Below the pieces are notes generated by a model that saw nothing but the letters and a program-made list of their open reading frames with translations, searched no databases and was not told the origin of the DNA. A stretch of DNA of 64,000 nucleotides from Meiothermus sp. (GTDB taxonomy: Bacteria > Deinococcota > Deinococci > Deinococcales > Thermaceae): the NCBI RefSeq assembly GCF_026004055.1, contig NZ_BPIJ01000002.1, positions 621,803 to 685,802 of the forward strand, given 5' to 3'. The position numbers were made by a program, and so were the translations under genes. How positions within the stretch are numbered: position 1 is the stretch's first letter; each line of letters opens with the position of its first letter. Shown here one piece after another: positions 8,392 to 16,354 of this stretch.

Positions 8392-8748
8392 ATGAAAAAG
8401 ACATGGCTTGCAGCAATCGTGTTATTGGGCCTGGCCCTGGCCCACCACGGCTGGAGCAGCTACGATACCAGCCGTGAGTTCCAGACTACCGGCACCATCA
8501 CCGAGGTCACCTTCGAGTTCCCTCACGCCACCATCTGGATAGAAGTCCCACCCACCGGGCTAATGATGCAGCGCAAGTGGTACGTGGTGCTGGCCCCCCC
8601 CTCGCGCATGGAAGCCAGGGGGCTCCCCAACGGCAGCCTGAAGGTGGGGGCGCGGGTCACGGTGGTGGGCTACCCCCACCGCACCGAACGCGAGGAGATG
8701 CGGGCCGAACGCATCATCGTGGACGGCAAAACCATTGAGCTGCGCTGA
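8392..8748 (+). CDS. DUF6152-like exported protein
   Basis: 118 residues with a short signal peptide (MKKTWLAAIVLLGLALAHHGWSS, cleavage probably after ALA). The mature part is a small beta-rich domain (GTITEVTFEFPHATIWIEV, then VGARVTVVGYPH) as in the DUF6152 family, whose function is not known to me. It probably works in the periplasm. A GGGGGAG ribosome binding site precedes the ATG. The stop overlaps the next gene's ATG (TGATG), so the two form a translationally coupled pair. Confidence 0.78.
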   Translation: MKKTWLAAIVLLGLALAHHGWSSYDTSREFQTTGTITEVTFEFPHATIWIEVPPTGLMMQRKWYVVLAPPSRMEARGLPNGSLKVGARVTVVGYPHRTEREEMRAERIIVDGKTIELR

Positions 8749-9242
8749 TGCAGGCAGCCTGGCTGAACTGGCTCGAGGGGTTGCACGCCACCCCAGTAGC
8801 GCTGGCCATGCGCCAGTCGTCGTGGCTGTACCCTACGGTAGAAATTCTGCACATCCTGGGATTCTGTGCGCTGGTGGGGGCTGCGGGCCTGTTCGACCTG
8901 CGACTGCTGGGCTTCTCCCGGCACATTCCCGTCCAGCAAATGGCTGCCCACCTGCTTCCGGTGGCCTGGGGGGGCTTTGTGCTGGCCGCACCGAGCGGCT
9001 TTCTGCTGCTTATGGCCGATGCCCCGAGCATTGGAACCAGCCCGATATTTTTGAGCAAGATGGCCCTGGTGGGGCTGGCCGGGCTCAATGCCTGGGTTTT
9101 TCACACCCGTGTGGGGCGGAGTGTGCAGGCCTGGAATCAGGGCGTAAACCCTCCCCTCGCAGCCAAGCTGGCGGCCTTAGGCTCGCTTTTGATCTGGGTT
9201 GCGGTGGTTGCGCTGGGACGGCTGATCGCCTACTTGGAATGA
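8748..9242 (+). CDS. Integral membrane protein (DUF6644-like)
   Basis: 164 residues with four or five predicted membrane segments: around residues 30-50 (ILHILGFCALVGAAGLFDL), 68-88, 97-115 and 140-160. The pattern H-I-L-G near the first helix and the short length resemble the DUF6644/DUF2214 group of small membrane proteins. It is coupled to the DUF6152-like gene through a 1-nt overlap; the pair recurs in other genomes as far as I remember, so they may work together in the envelope (inference). Function is unknown. Confidence 0.7.
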   Translation: MQAAWLNWLEGLHATPVALAMRQSSWLYPTVEILHILGFCALVGAAGLFDLRLLGFSRHIPVQQMAAHLLPVAWGGFVLAAPSGFLLLMADAPSIGTSPIFLSKMALVGLAGLNAWVFHTRVGRSVQAWNQGVNPPLAAKLAALGSLLIWVAVVALGRLIAYLE

Positions 9243-9499
9243 AAAAAGTCAGGGGGCTTCGGCTCCCCTCGAGCCGTTCCCCCTGGCAACTTCAGAGGCT
9301 GGCGGTGGCTTTGCAACAGTTTGGGTTTTTACCTCCCCTCGAGATACATCACCCAGTGCGCCACTGCACCACTCCGAAGCGGTACCTCGAGTATGCCACT
9401 TTCCTTTGGGTTGCTTGGGTAATTTGAACCACCTGACCCGCCCTGGTGAAAGAGGGCTCTCGCTTAGGAACCCAAACCCTCCACAAATACCCAGCAAGG

Positions 9500-9560
9500 C
9501 GCGTTGTGCTGTGCCGGGTATTCGTGGGAACCGCGACAGGAATGCACACATGCTTGCGCA
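9500..9560. repeat. Relic of a dispersed repeat (internal part)
   Basis: The segment around 9505-9545 (GCTGTGCCGGGTATTCGTGGG plus flanks) resembles the interior of the 180-bp repeat at 22794-22973 (GCTGTACCGGGTTTTCGTGGG). It lies in the gap upstream of the bshB-like gene. Confidence 0.5.
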
Positions 9561-9577
9561 GCCCCCTAGGGTCGGCG

Positions 9578-10312
9578 ATGATAAAACCCATGGACTTGCT
9601 GGTGGTGGTTCCTCACCCCGACGATGAGGTGTTTGGTGCAGGGGGGACGCTTATTCAGTACGCCGACTGGGGGCTGGAGACGGGCCTGATTACCCTGACC
9701 AAGGGTGAGGCGGGGCGAACCTTGGGGCTATGTGCGCCCGAAGAACTTGGCGCGCTTCGTACCCAGGAGCTTAATCGTGCGGTTGAGATTCTGAGGGTAG
9801 GCCATTTCGAACTCTACGACTTCCCCAACGGCTTGCCCAACCAGGCCGAGCAAGGAGAGGCTCGAGGCTACGGCTTTGCCACCCCTCAGGGCGTAGCCGA
9901 TCATCCCGAGATTGTGGATCTGCTGCTGTGGCGCCTGGAAGTATTGCGCCCCAGGGCCATTATTACCTTTGGCCCCAACGGCTCCAACCGGCACCCCGAC
10001 CATGTGGCTACCCACCGGTTTGTGGTGAAAGCCGTTCAGAAGTCTGGACAGAGAATCAAGCTGTTTTACTACGCGGCGCCCAGGCCCCAACCAGAGTATG
10101 TGGAAGGTTGGCTGCCGCCCAACCATGTGCGGCATTTACCGATGGAGGTTTTGCTGCAAAAACTGCGGGCCATGGCGCAGCACCGCACCCAGGCCCTCTC
10201 GGTGCTCAATTTCATGGATCGCTTTAGCTACCGGCTGGCCAGCGAGACCTTTCACCTAGCGGGCTACGATGGGCCTATTCAGCACGAGCTGCTCTGGTAT
10301 GCCAAGCGGTAG
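9578..10312 (+). CDS. PIG-L family deacetylase, probable bacillithiol biosynthesis BshB
   Basis: 245 residues when started at ATG 9578 (MIKPMDLLVVVPHPDDE). The LmbE/PIG-L zinc site is clear: VPHPDDE near the N-terminus (His-Asp-Asp) and NRHPDHVATH further on. The family deacetylates N-acetylglucosaminyl compounds; in Thermus and Bacillus relatives BshB removes acetyl from GlcNAc-malate on the way to bacillithiol. The SNRHPDH and long C-terminal region fit BshB1-type proteins, but mycothiol-conjugate-amidase-like or other sugar deacetylases remain possible. TAGGGT is 5 nt upstream of the ATG. An upstream extension in the same frame lacks family features. Confidence 0.75.
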   Translation: MIKPMDLLVVVPHPDDEVFGAGGTLIQYADWGLETGLITLTKGEAGRTLGLCAPEELGALRTQELNRAVEILRVGHFELYDFPNGLPNQAEQGEARGYGFATPQGVADHPEIVDLLLWRLEVLRPRAIITFGPNGSNRHPDHVATHRFVVKAVQKSGQRIKLFYYAAPRPQPEYVEGWLPPNHVRHLPMEVLLQKLRAMAQHRTQALSVLNFMDRFSYRLASETFHLAGYDGPIQHELLWYAKR

Positions 10313-10422
10313 GCAGTCCGCCAAGCCTCCAAGTGACAGGGGGCGGCGTGGGCGACATGCCTCAAGTTGTGGGGCTTGCTATGGTCGAAATGGTCGACCT
10401 AGACGGAATTCTCTGCATACGC

Positions 10423-10476
10423 TTGACGCATAGTGTATATCGTGTTATCCTGTATTTATCAGCGGCAAAAAGCCGC
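10423..10476 (+). promoter_or_regulatory. Strong promoter facing a short terminator-like hairpin
   Basis: TTGACG (10423-10428), a 17-bp spacer and TATCCT (10446-10451) form a good vegetative promoter with a start site near 10458. Immediately after it, GCGGC-AAAAA-GCCGC (10462-10476) is followed by CTTTTTTATT. The transcript would be about 25-30 nt unless the hairpin is read through. Confidence 0.6.
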
Positions 10477-10551
10477 CTTTTTTATTCCCCCAAATCGAAC
10501 CCTTTATCTATTTAGCAACAGAGGCTCATGCGGCGGTTTTAGCCTGGGCGT

Positions 10552-11193
10552 ATGCGGGGCTGCGGGGTTCTGTTGGTGCTGCTAGGGAGCGTGCAGGCCC
10601 AGAGCGTGGGCCTACAGATTGCCCTGGGCTTTACCAGCAGTGCACCCACCGATTTGCGGGTGGTGCAGCAGGGTTTCCCCGATACCGTGGTGGGAGGAGC
10701 CCGATTTGAAGGGCGCGACCTCGAGGGCTTTCCTTACTACACGCTGCGGCTGTGGTATGGCGAGAGGGGGGGCTTGCGCTTCGAGCTCGAGCTCATCCAC
10801 CAGAAGCTTTACTTTGCCGGAGCCGAGCGCAACGGCGCTATTTTTGAGCAGTTCAAGGTGACCGATGGCTTCAACTACCTGCTCTTCAACCTGGCCTATG
10901 CGCTGGAAGCAGGGCCGCTGCGGGTGGTGCCCCGGGTGGGCCTGGGGGTGATTGTGCCGCACCCCGAGACCGTGGTACGCGGGCTGGCCTGGGGCATAGA
11001 CGGCGACCCCCGCTGGTATCACCTGGGAGGCCTGGGGGGGCAGTTGGCGCTGGGCCTGGAAGCCCCTTGGGCGGTGACGCCGGGCCTCGAGGGCAAGTTC
11101 ACCCTGGGCTACAGCCGCCTCAACATTGCAGGGGGTTACACAGAGGGCTGGTTTCGCAGCCTGCACGGCACGTTTGGGTTGGGGTGGCCTTAG
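10552..11193 (+). CDS. Secreted protein, probable small outer-membrane beta-barrel
   Basis: 213 residues. A short signal peptide (MRGCGVLLVLLGSVQAQS) precedes amphipathic, Gly/aromatic-rich segments such as YYTLRLWYGERGGLRFELELI, here seen in pieces of alternating hydrophobic residues, and the protein ends FGLGWP, near-canonical for a barrel end. This suggests an eight-stranded outer-membrane barrel of OmpW/PagL-like size, but no family motif identifies it. TAGCCT lies 6 nt before the ATG, so expression is probably from a leaderless transcript rather than from the promoter at 10423. It converges with the HAD gene (4-nt overlap). Confidence 0.6.
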   Translation: MRGCGVLLVLLGSVQAQSVGLQIALGFTSSAPTDLRVVQQGFPDTVVGGARFEGRDLEGFPYYTLRLWYGERGGLRFELELIHQKLYFAGAERNGAIFEQFKVTDGFNYLLFNLAYALEAGPLRVVPRVGLGVIVPHPETVVRGLAWGIDGDPRWYHLGGLGGQLALGLEAPWAVTPGLEGKFTLGYSRLNIAGGYTEGWFRSLHGTFGLGWP

Positions 11194-11948
11194 TCTGGCA
11201 GTACCACCGCGAGTTCTTTTAGGTCGGCCACGATGTAGTCGGGCTGGGGTGGGGTCGAAGGGCGCATGCGGCCCACAAAGCCGTGTTCCTCGAGCTCGCT
11301 CTGCACCCGGGTTTCGATCACGGCGTCTAGATCCGGGCGGCGGGTGCGCTCATGCACGGGGGTTTCCCGCCAGTCCTGGGGCATGGTGCGCCAGATCCAG
11401 ACCGCCACCAGGCCCGCCGCGTTGGCCCCCCAGATGTCTTGGCTCAGCAGATCGCCCACGTGCACCATGCGCTGGGTCTGGCCGCCGTGCAAGGGGTTCC
11501 AAAAAGCCGGGTCGGGCTTGAGGGCTTGCGAAATGTCCGGGGCCAGCATCCGGTCGTGGGGGATTTGCAGCTTGTCTACCAGAATTTGCTGATATTTGGC
11601 CAGGCCATTGGTCGCGATCGCAATGCGATAGCCCTGGTTGCGGAATGCCGCCAGCCCTGGGTGGACATCGGGGTAGATCATCCCGTCCTCAAACCGGGCC
11701 TCCGCCAGCACCTCAAGTAGATTGGGAAAGATGGGCGGTAGCCCCAGTTTTTCCCGCACGGCACGGTGAATATCGCCCCAGTCGTAGACCTGGGTGGGGT
11801 CGCCCTGGGCGAGCCGATGGAGATACTCCTCGCGCAGGGCTGCTCGGATGGCCGGCTGGGCCAGCAAGGGCTCCATGTAGGGCCGCACCAGATGGCGGAA
11901 AGGCCAGTGGGCTAAGGTGCCGTCGAGGTCGAAGGTAAGCCAGCGCAT
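11190..11948 (-). CDS. HAD-superfamily hydrolase
   Basis: 252 residues from the ATG at 11948 (MRWLTFDLDGTLAHW). HAD motif I is FDLDGT (Asp nucleophile and acid/base Asp), motif II is the IATNG segment, motif III the Lys in ALKPDPAFW, and motif IV the VHVGDLLSQDIWGANAAG block with the magnesium-binding acids. The cap insertion after motif I is the subclass I type. It is a small-molecule phosphatase of unknown substrate, cytosolic. I prefer this start because TACGCT lies 6 nt upstream (leaderless pattern) and the longer frame adds only Arg-rich residues. Its promoter is back to back with that of the trp leader. Confidence 0.85.
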   Translation of the reverse strand: MRWLTFDLDGTLAHWPFRHLVRPYMEPLLAQPAIRAALREEYLHRLAQGDPTQVYDWGDIHRAVREKLGLPPIFPNLLEVLAEARFEDGMIYPDVHPGLAAFRNQGYRIAIATNGLAKYQQILVDKLQIPHDRMLAPDISQALKPDPAFWNPLHGGQTQRMVHVGDLLSQDIWGANAAGLVAVWIWRTMPQDWRETPVHERTRRPDLDAVIETRVQSELEEHGFVGRMRPSTPPQPDYIVADLKELAVVLPD

Positions 11949-11996
11949 GGCCCTAGCGTAGCGGGTTTGCGGACGGGCGTACAGGCGAGGGGAGTC

Positions 11997-12025
11997 TTGC
12001 ATTCTGGGGCTCGATGGCGCAGACT
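11997..12025 (+). promoter_or_regulatory. Promoter of the trp leader/trpE
   Basis: TTGCAT (11997-12002), a 17-bp spacer and CAGACT (12020-12025) place the start site near 12032, three or so bases before the leader-peptide ATG. Confidence 0.55.
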
Positions 12026-12034
12026 AAAGGCCAG

Positions 12035-12079
12035 ATGGTACGAACCGTACACGTCAAGGGTGGGTGGTGGCCTGGCTAG
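12035..12079 (+). CDS. trpL: trp operon leader peptide (MVRTVHVKGGWWPG)
   Basis: A 14-codon open frame with two adjacent TGG codons (12065-12070) ends at TAG 12077-12079, immediately upstream of competing hairpins and a terminator in front of trpE. This is the layout of ribosome-mediated attenuation: when tryptophanyl-tRNA is scarce the ribosome stalls on the Trp pair and frees the antiterminator. It was recognised by translation of the leader; nothing else supports it, but position, Trp codons and structures agree. Confidence 0.8.
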   Translation: MVRTVHVKGGWWPG

Positions 12080-12136
12080 CCCCGGGACGGTAGCGGTCGG
12101 TACCCCTGGGGCTTTTTTCCAGGGGATTTTTTTATT
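12071..12136 (+). promoter_or_regulatory. trp attenuator (antiterminator and intrinsic terminator)
   Basis: Terminator: CCCCTGG (12103-12109) pairs with CCAGGGG (12119-12125), followed by ATTTTTTTATT. Antiterminator: GCCCCGGG (12079-12086) can pair with CCTGGGGC (12105-12112, one G-U), which would block the terminator. Protector: CCTGG (12071-12075), just after the Trp codons, can pair with CCGGG (12082-12086, one G-U). All three alternatives are mutually exclusive in the expected way. Confidence 0.78.
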
Positions 12137-12147
12137 GAGGAGTAAGC

Positions 12148-13563
12148 ATGGCAATATCGGAAAAAACCAAGCCCACGGTTCCGGTCAAGAAAACCTTGCT
12201 GGCCGACCTCGAGACCCCCGTCACGGCCTACCTAAAGCTCTCGGAAAAGGCCAGCCCCAGCTTTCTGCTGGAGTCGGTGGAGGGGGGCAAGGCCTGGGCG
12301 AGGTGGAGCTTTGTGGGGGTGGGAGCCCGCAACACCTGGCGGCTCAAGGACGGGGTGTTTACCCTAAACGGCGAGCCGCTAAAAACCACAGACCCCTTGC
12401 GCACGCTGTATCAGGCCATCCACCGGCCCATCCAGCCCGACCCCGATCTTCCGCTGTTCTGGGGGGGCGCAGTGGGCTACGCGGCCTACGACCTGATCCG
12501 CTACTACGAAAAACTACCTAGCCAGAAGCCCGACTTACTCGAGATTCCCGACCTTCTGTTTGTCGAGCCCGAGGTGGTGGTGGTATTTGACCAGTTCAAG
12601 CAGCAGATGCACATGGTGGCCCCTGCCCAGGAGGGCGAGCGGGCCGAGGCCCTAGAGCGCATCGCCTGGGCTGAGAAGAAGCTGAGCGGCCCGCTGCCCG
12701 GGGTGCCGGGTGAACGGGCCGGGCGGCGTATGGAGTTTAGCCAGAACGTTTCCCAGGCCGAATACGAGGCCATGGTGGAGCGGGCGCTGGAATACATCCG
12801 GGCCGGCGACATCTTCCAGGTGGTGCCGAGCCTGCGCCTTTCGGCCCCGCTCAACGTGCATCCCTTCGCGGTTTATCGCGCCCTGCGCTCGGTAAACCCC
12901 AGCCCCTATATGGGTTTTTTGGAGCTAGGCGAGGTGACGCTGGTCTCGAGCAGCCCCGAGAGCCTGTTGCGCTCGGATGGGCGCAAGGTGACCACCCGCC
13001 CCATCGCGGGCACCCGCCGGCGCGGCAGGGATGCCGCCGAGGATCGGGCCCTGGCCGAGGAGCTGCTCAGCGACGAGAAAGAAAGGGCCGAGCACGTGAT
13101 GCTGGTCGACCTTTCCAGGAACGACCTGGGCCGGGTCTGCCGGTATGGTAGCGTGCGGCCAAAAGAGCTCATGACGGTGGAGAACTACTCGCACGTAATG
13201 CATATTGTTTCGACCGTAGAGGGCGAGCTGTGCGAGGACAAAACCCCCCTGGATGCCCTGGCCTCGGTCTTGCCGATGGGCACGGTTTCGGGGGCCCCCA
13301 AGATTCGGGCCATGGAAATTATCGAGGAGCTCGAGCCCGCCCGCCGGGGGGCCTATGGGGGCGCCTTCGGCTACCTGGCCTACGACGGGCACATGGATGT
13401 GGCCCTGACGCTGCGCACCATGGTGATTGCCAAGGAACAACTACACATCCAGGCCGGGGCCGGGGTGGTCTACGACTCCCGCCCAGAGGCGGAGTACCAG
13501 GAATGTTTGAACAAGGCCCAGGCCATGCTCAAGGCGGTGCGGTTGGCGGAGGAGGGATTGTGA
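12148..13563 (+). CDS. trpE: Anthranilate synthase component I
   Basis: 471 residues. It makes anthranilate from chorismate with ammonia delivered by TrpG, the first step of tryptophan synthesis. The N-terminal regulatory domain (residues about 25-160) includes the LESVEGG segment that binds feedback tryptophan in this family; the chorismate-binding domain (about 195-465) shows PIAGTRRRGRD, ERAEHVMLVDLSRNDLGRV (19 residues), GTVSGAPKIRAMEIIEELE and the final YDSRPEAEYQECLNKA. A GAGGAG site lies 5 nt before the ATG. It is preceded by the leader peptide and attenuator and followed 47 bp later by an unrelated S23 gene, with trpG beyond it. Confidence 0.93.
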   Translation: MAISEKTKPTVPVKKTLLADLETPVTAYLKLSEKASPSFLLESVEGGKAWARWSFVGVGARNTWRLKDGVFTLNGEPLKTTDPLRTLYQAIHRPIQPDPDLPLFWGGAVGYAAYDLIRYYEKLPSQKPDLLEIPDLLFVEPEVVVVFDQFKQQMHMVAPAQEGERAEALERIAWAEKKLSGPLPGVPGERAGRRMEFSQNVSQAEYEAMVERALEYIRAGDIFQVVPSLRLSAPLNVHPFAVYRALRSVNPSPYMGFLELGEVTLVSSSPESLLRSDGRKVTTRPIAGTRRRGRDAAEDRALAEELLSDEKERAEHVMLVDLSRNDLGRVCRYGSVRPKELMTVENYSHVMHIVSTVEGELCEDKTPLDALASVLPMGTVSGAPKIRAMEIIEELEPARRGAYGGAFGYLAYDGHMDVALTLRTMVIAKEQLHIQAGAGVVYDSRPEAEYQECLNKAQAMLKAVRLAEEGL

Positions 13564-13610
13564 AGAAGGGGGTAGGGAGTAGGGAATAAAGAGATGCAGA
13601 GGAGGCTGGC

Positions 13611-13976
13611 GTGAATCCCGAGAGCGTTCAAAACCTGAAGATTTGGCAGGAGGGTATTGAGGTTGTGAAGGATGTTTACCGCTTGAGTAAAGAATGGCCT
13701 CGAGAGGAACTTTATGGACTTGTCAACCAGGCCCGACGTGCTGCAGTCTCTACTCCGGCAAACATTGCCGAGGGTAGGGGACGTAGAAGTTCTGGTGAGC
13801 AGGCTCGATTCGCCTCTATTGCGCTGGGTTCGGCTTATGAGCTGCAGACCTTACTGCATCTTGCTAATGAGCTGGAATTTGGCTCAAGAGATTCATTAGA
13901 GTCGCTTCAGTCAAGGCTTCATATGCTTATCAAGCAAATCGCTAGGTTTGTTGCTGCGCTGGAGAAGCGGTTATGA
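13611..13976 (+). CDS. Four-helix-bundle protein (S23 / 23S rRNA intervening-sequence family)
   Basis: 121 residues starting at GTG 13611 with AGGAGG 7 nt upstream. The family pattern is plain: LKIWQEGIEVVKDVYRLSKE, LYGLVNQARRAAVSTPANIAEG, and a C-terminal amphipathic helix ending in LEKRL. Related proteins are encoded in intervening sequences of 23S rRNA and as stray genes in many genomes; their role is not settled. Base composition is visibly lower in GC than trpE and trpG on either side, which points to a later insertion. Its TGA overlaps the trpG ATG (ATGA), so trpG translation may now depend on it. Confidence 0.88.
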   Translation: MNPESVQNLKIWQEGIEVVKDVYRLSKEWPREELYGLVNQARRAAVSTPANIAEGRGRRSSGEQARFASIALGSAYELQTLLHLANELEFGSRDSLESLQSRLHMLIKQIARFVAALEKRL

Positions 13977-14590
13977 CTGTGAATGTGCCAACTCCCCACC
14001 CCCCACCCCCCACCCCCCGTATTCTGATCATTGACAACTACGACTCCTTCACCTACAACCTGGTGCAGTACCTGGGCGAGCTGGGGGCAGACTTGACGGT
14101 CTGGCGCAACGACCAATTCGAGCTGAAGGATGTGGAGGACTTCGACCCCGACGGCATTGTGGTTTCGCCCGGCCCTTGCACGCCCAAAGAGGCGGGTCTG
14201 TCGGTGCCGCTGATACAGCGGTACGCGCCCAAATATCCCATCTTGGGCGTATGTCTGGGCCACCAGAGCATTGGTGAGGCCTTCGGGGCCCGTGTGGTAC
14301 GGCATAAGGTGATTGTGCACGGCAAGACCAGCCGCATCGAGCACGACGGGAGCGGGGTGTTTGCCGGGCTTGCCGGGCCGTTCACAGCCACCCGCTACCA
14401 CTCTCTGGTGGTGGAGGATTTGTCGGAGGTGCTCGAGGTCAACGCCTGGGTGGAGGAGGCCGGGGGCCGTACCGTGATGGGCCTGCGCCACCGCCACTAC
14501 CCCACCCACGGGGTGCAGTTCCACCCCGAGTCGGTCTTAACCGAGGGCGGGCAGCAGATGCTGGGCAATTTCCTGGAGCTGTGCCGATAG
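13973..14590 (+). CDS. trpG: Anthranilate synthase component II (glutamine amidotransferase)
   Basis: 205 residues, class I glutamine amidotransferase supplying ammonia to TrpE. Motifs are IIDNYDSFTYNLVQY, the nucleophile C94 in LGVCLGHQSIGEAFG and the His184-Glu186 pair in GVQFHPESV. The first about 15 residues (VNVPTPHPPPPTP) come from a run of CCCCACCCC repeats and are not part of the fold, so the N-terminus appears to have been extended when the S23 gene was placed upstream. The ATG overlaps the S23 stop by 4 nt. Confidence 0.92.
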   Translation: MTVNVPTPHPPPPTPRILIIDNYDSFTYNLVQYLGELGADLTVWRNDQFELKDVEDFDPDGIVVSPGPCTPKEAGLSVPLIQRYAPKYPILGVCLGHQSIGEAFGARVVRHKVIVHGKTSRIEHDGSGVFAGLAGPFTATRYHSLVVEDLSEVLEVNAWVEEAGGRTVMGLRHRHYPTHGVQFHPESVLTEGGQQMLGNFLELCR

Positions 14591-14630
14591 GCGTTTTTTA
14601 CCAGCCGCTTTCCGCTATAAGCTATCTCCG

Positions 14631-15467
14631 ATGATTTCGGTAATTGTTCCCACCCACAACCGCCGCCATCTGCTGGAAAAAAAGCTACGCAGCCTGGAGG
14701 CCCAACAGGGCGAGTTTGAGGTAATCGTGGTGGCCGATGGCTGCACCGACGACACCCTGGCGTTTTTGCGGGACTATCGCCCTCCCTACAGCTTGCAGGT
14801 GCTACAGACCGGCGATGGCTATGGGCAGGGCAGCGGGGCCGCGAAGGCCCGCAACCAGGGGGCGAAGTCTGCCAAAGGGGATATTTTGCTCTTCTCCGAC
14901 GACGACGTGATGCCCCAGGCGGGCTGGCTCGAGGCCCACCAAAAGGCCCATACAGCGCCTCGCACGGTGGCGGTGGGGCGGCTGGTGCTACCTCCCGAAC
15001 TGCGCGGCACCGGGGCCGCCGAGCTAAAGGGCCCCCGGGTTTTCTGGTGGCACGTGACCGGCAACAACACCTCCTTGCCCAAAGCCCTGTTCGACGAAGT
15101 GGGGGGCTACGACCCGGCCTTCAGTGCCTACGGCGGCGAGGATTCCGACCTGGGCTACCGGCTTTTCAAGGCGGGGATGCGACTGGTCTTTGTGCGGGAA
15201 GCGGTTGCGCTACACGAAGCCCCAGAGCACCGCACCCGGGCCGTGCAGAAAGCCCGGCAGGCGGGCGCGGCCCATGTGCGGGTCTGGCAGAAGCACGGCG
15301 ACCCCAAGATTGCCTGGGCCCTGGGCGTGCACCCCGCCCTGCTGGCGGTGAAGATGGCCTTGTTGCCGAGCTTTAAGGGGCTGCTGGGAGCTAGGGGCGA
15401 CTACGAGCTGGCCTTTGCCTGGGGGGCCTGGGAGGCCCTCGAGGCCAGCAGAAACCCTCGAGCCTGA
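14631..15467 (+). CDS. Family 2 glycosyltransferase
   Basis: 278 residues with a GT-A fold: ISVIVPTHNRRHLLEKKLRS at the N-terminus, VVADGCTDDT for the nucleotide sugar, and the DxD-type SDDDV at residues 89-93. A later GGEDSDLGYRLFKAG block is typical of the acceptor/catalytic region. It adds a sugar to a lipid-linked or surface polymer; donor and acceptor unknown. It is the first of three GT2 genes placed between trpG and trpD. TAAGCT lies 7 nt before the ATG, so it may have its own leaderless promoter. It overlaps the next gene by 1 nt. Confidence 0.88.
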   Translation: MISVIVPTHNRRHLLEKKLRSLEAQQGEFEVIVVADGCTDDTLAFLRDYRPPYSLQVLQTGDGYGQGSGAAKARNQGAKSAKGDILLFSDDDVMPQAGWLEAHQKAHTAPRTVAVGRLVLPPELRGTGAAELKGPRVFWWHVTGNNTSLPKALFDEVGGYDPAFSAYGGEDSDLGYRLFKAGMRLVFVREAVALHEAPEHRTRAVQKARQAGAAHVRVWQKHGDPKIAWALGVHPALLAVKMALLPSFKGLLGARGDYELAFAWGAWEALEASRNPRA

Positions 15468-16354
15468 TGGACTTCAGCATCGTCATCCCCACCCACAACC
15501 GGGCCGAACTCGTAGCCCGGACGGTGGCGGCTTTTCTGGCGCAGGAGGGGCCGGATTTTGAGGTGATTGTGGTGGACGACGGTTCGACCGACGAGACCGC
15601 CCGGCGCTTGCGCTCTTTGGCCGATGAGCGGCTGCGGCTGGTGTCGCAGGAGAACCGGGGTCTGGCCGCCGCCCGCAACGCGGGTTTTGCCCAGGCCCGG
15701 GGACGATATGTGCTGTTTAACGACGACGACATCGTTCCGGAGCCGGGGTTTTTGCGGGCGCACCTCGAGCTGCACCGGCGGTATGCCGGCATCGCCGCGG
15801 TGAGCCGAACCCGGATTCCAGACGCGCTAGGACAAGACCCCTTTACGCGCTTCTGGCGAGCACGGGCCGAGCGAGGGGTTCGGGGCAAGGCCGATGGAGC
15901 CTTGCTGGGGCGCGGGGGGTACTGGTTTGCCAGCCTCTCGGTGGAACGAACCCGCCTGCCGGCAGGGCCCTTTGCCCCCTTTGCCGGGTATGGCTGGGAG
16001 GAGCACGAGCTGGGCCTGCGCTTGTGGGCGCGGGGCGTCCGCCCCCGGCTGGCTGCTATGGCCTGGGCCGCCCACGAAGACCGGGTGAGCCTGGGGGGCA
16101 TGCTCACCAAGTTTCGCAGCATGGGGCGCACCGCCTGGCAGTTTTACCGCAGGCACCCCAGCCTCAACGTAGCCCTCTGGACGGGCACCCACCCCGTTTT
16201 GTTGGTACTCAAACGCCGGGCCTACCCCTGGGCCAAAGCCGAGCAACTCCTGGGGCAGCGAGACTGGGAGGACGGGGCGAAGGCTTTTAGCAACTACCGC
16301 TTCTTGCTCGAGGCTGCCTATACCCAGGGGTTGTTGGAGGGCAAAGGTGGCTGA
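15467..16354 (+). CDS. Family 2 glycosyltransferase
   Basis: 295 residues. GT2 hallmarks are FSIVIPTHNRAELVARTV, VVDDGSTDETARRL and the metal-binding NDDDI at 85-89, followed by a GYGWEEHELGLRLW region that corresponds to the catalytic ED motif. The ATG overlaps the stop of the preceding GT2 gene (TGATG), and the next gene overlaps it by 8 nt, so the three are tightly coupled. The role is probably surface polysaccharide or glycolipid assembly (inference from family and grouping). Confidence 0.88.
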   Translation: MDFSIVIPTHNRAELVARTVAAFLAQEGPDFEVIVVDDGSTDETARRLRSLADERLRLVSQENRGLAAARNAGFAQARGRYVLFNDDDIVPEPGFLRAHLELHRRYAGIAAVSRTRIPDALGQDPFTRFWRARAERGVRGKADGALLGRGGYWFASLSVERTRLPAGPFAPFAGYGWEEHELGLRLWARGVRPRLAAMAWAAHEDRVSLGGMLTKFRSMGRTAWQFYRRHPSLNVALWTGTHPVLLVLKRRAYPWAKAEQLLGQRDWEDGAKAFSNYRFLLEAAYTQGLLEGKGG

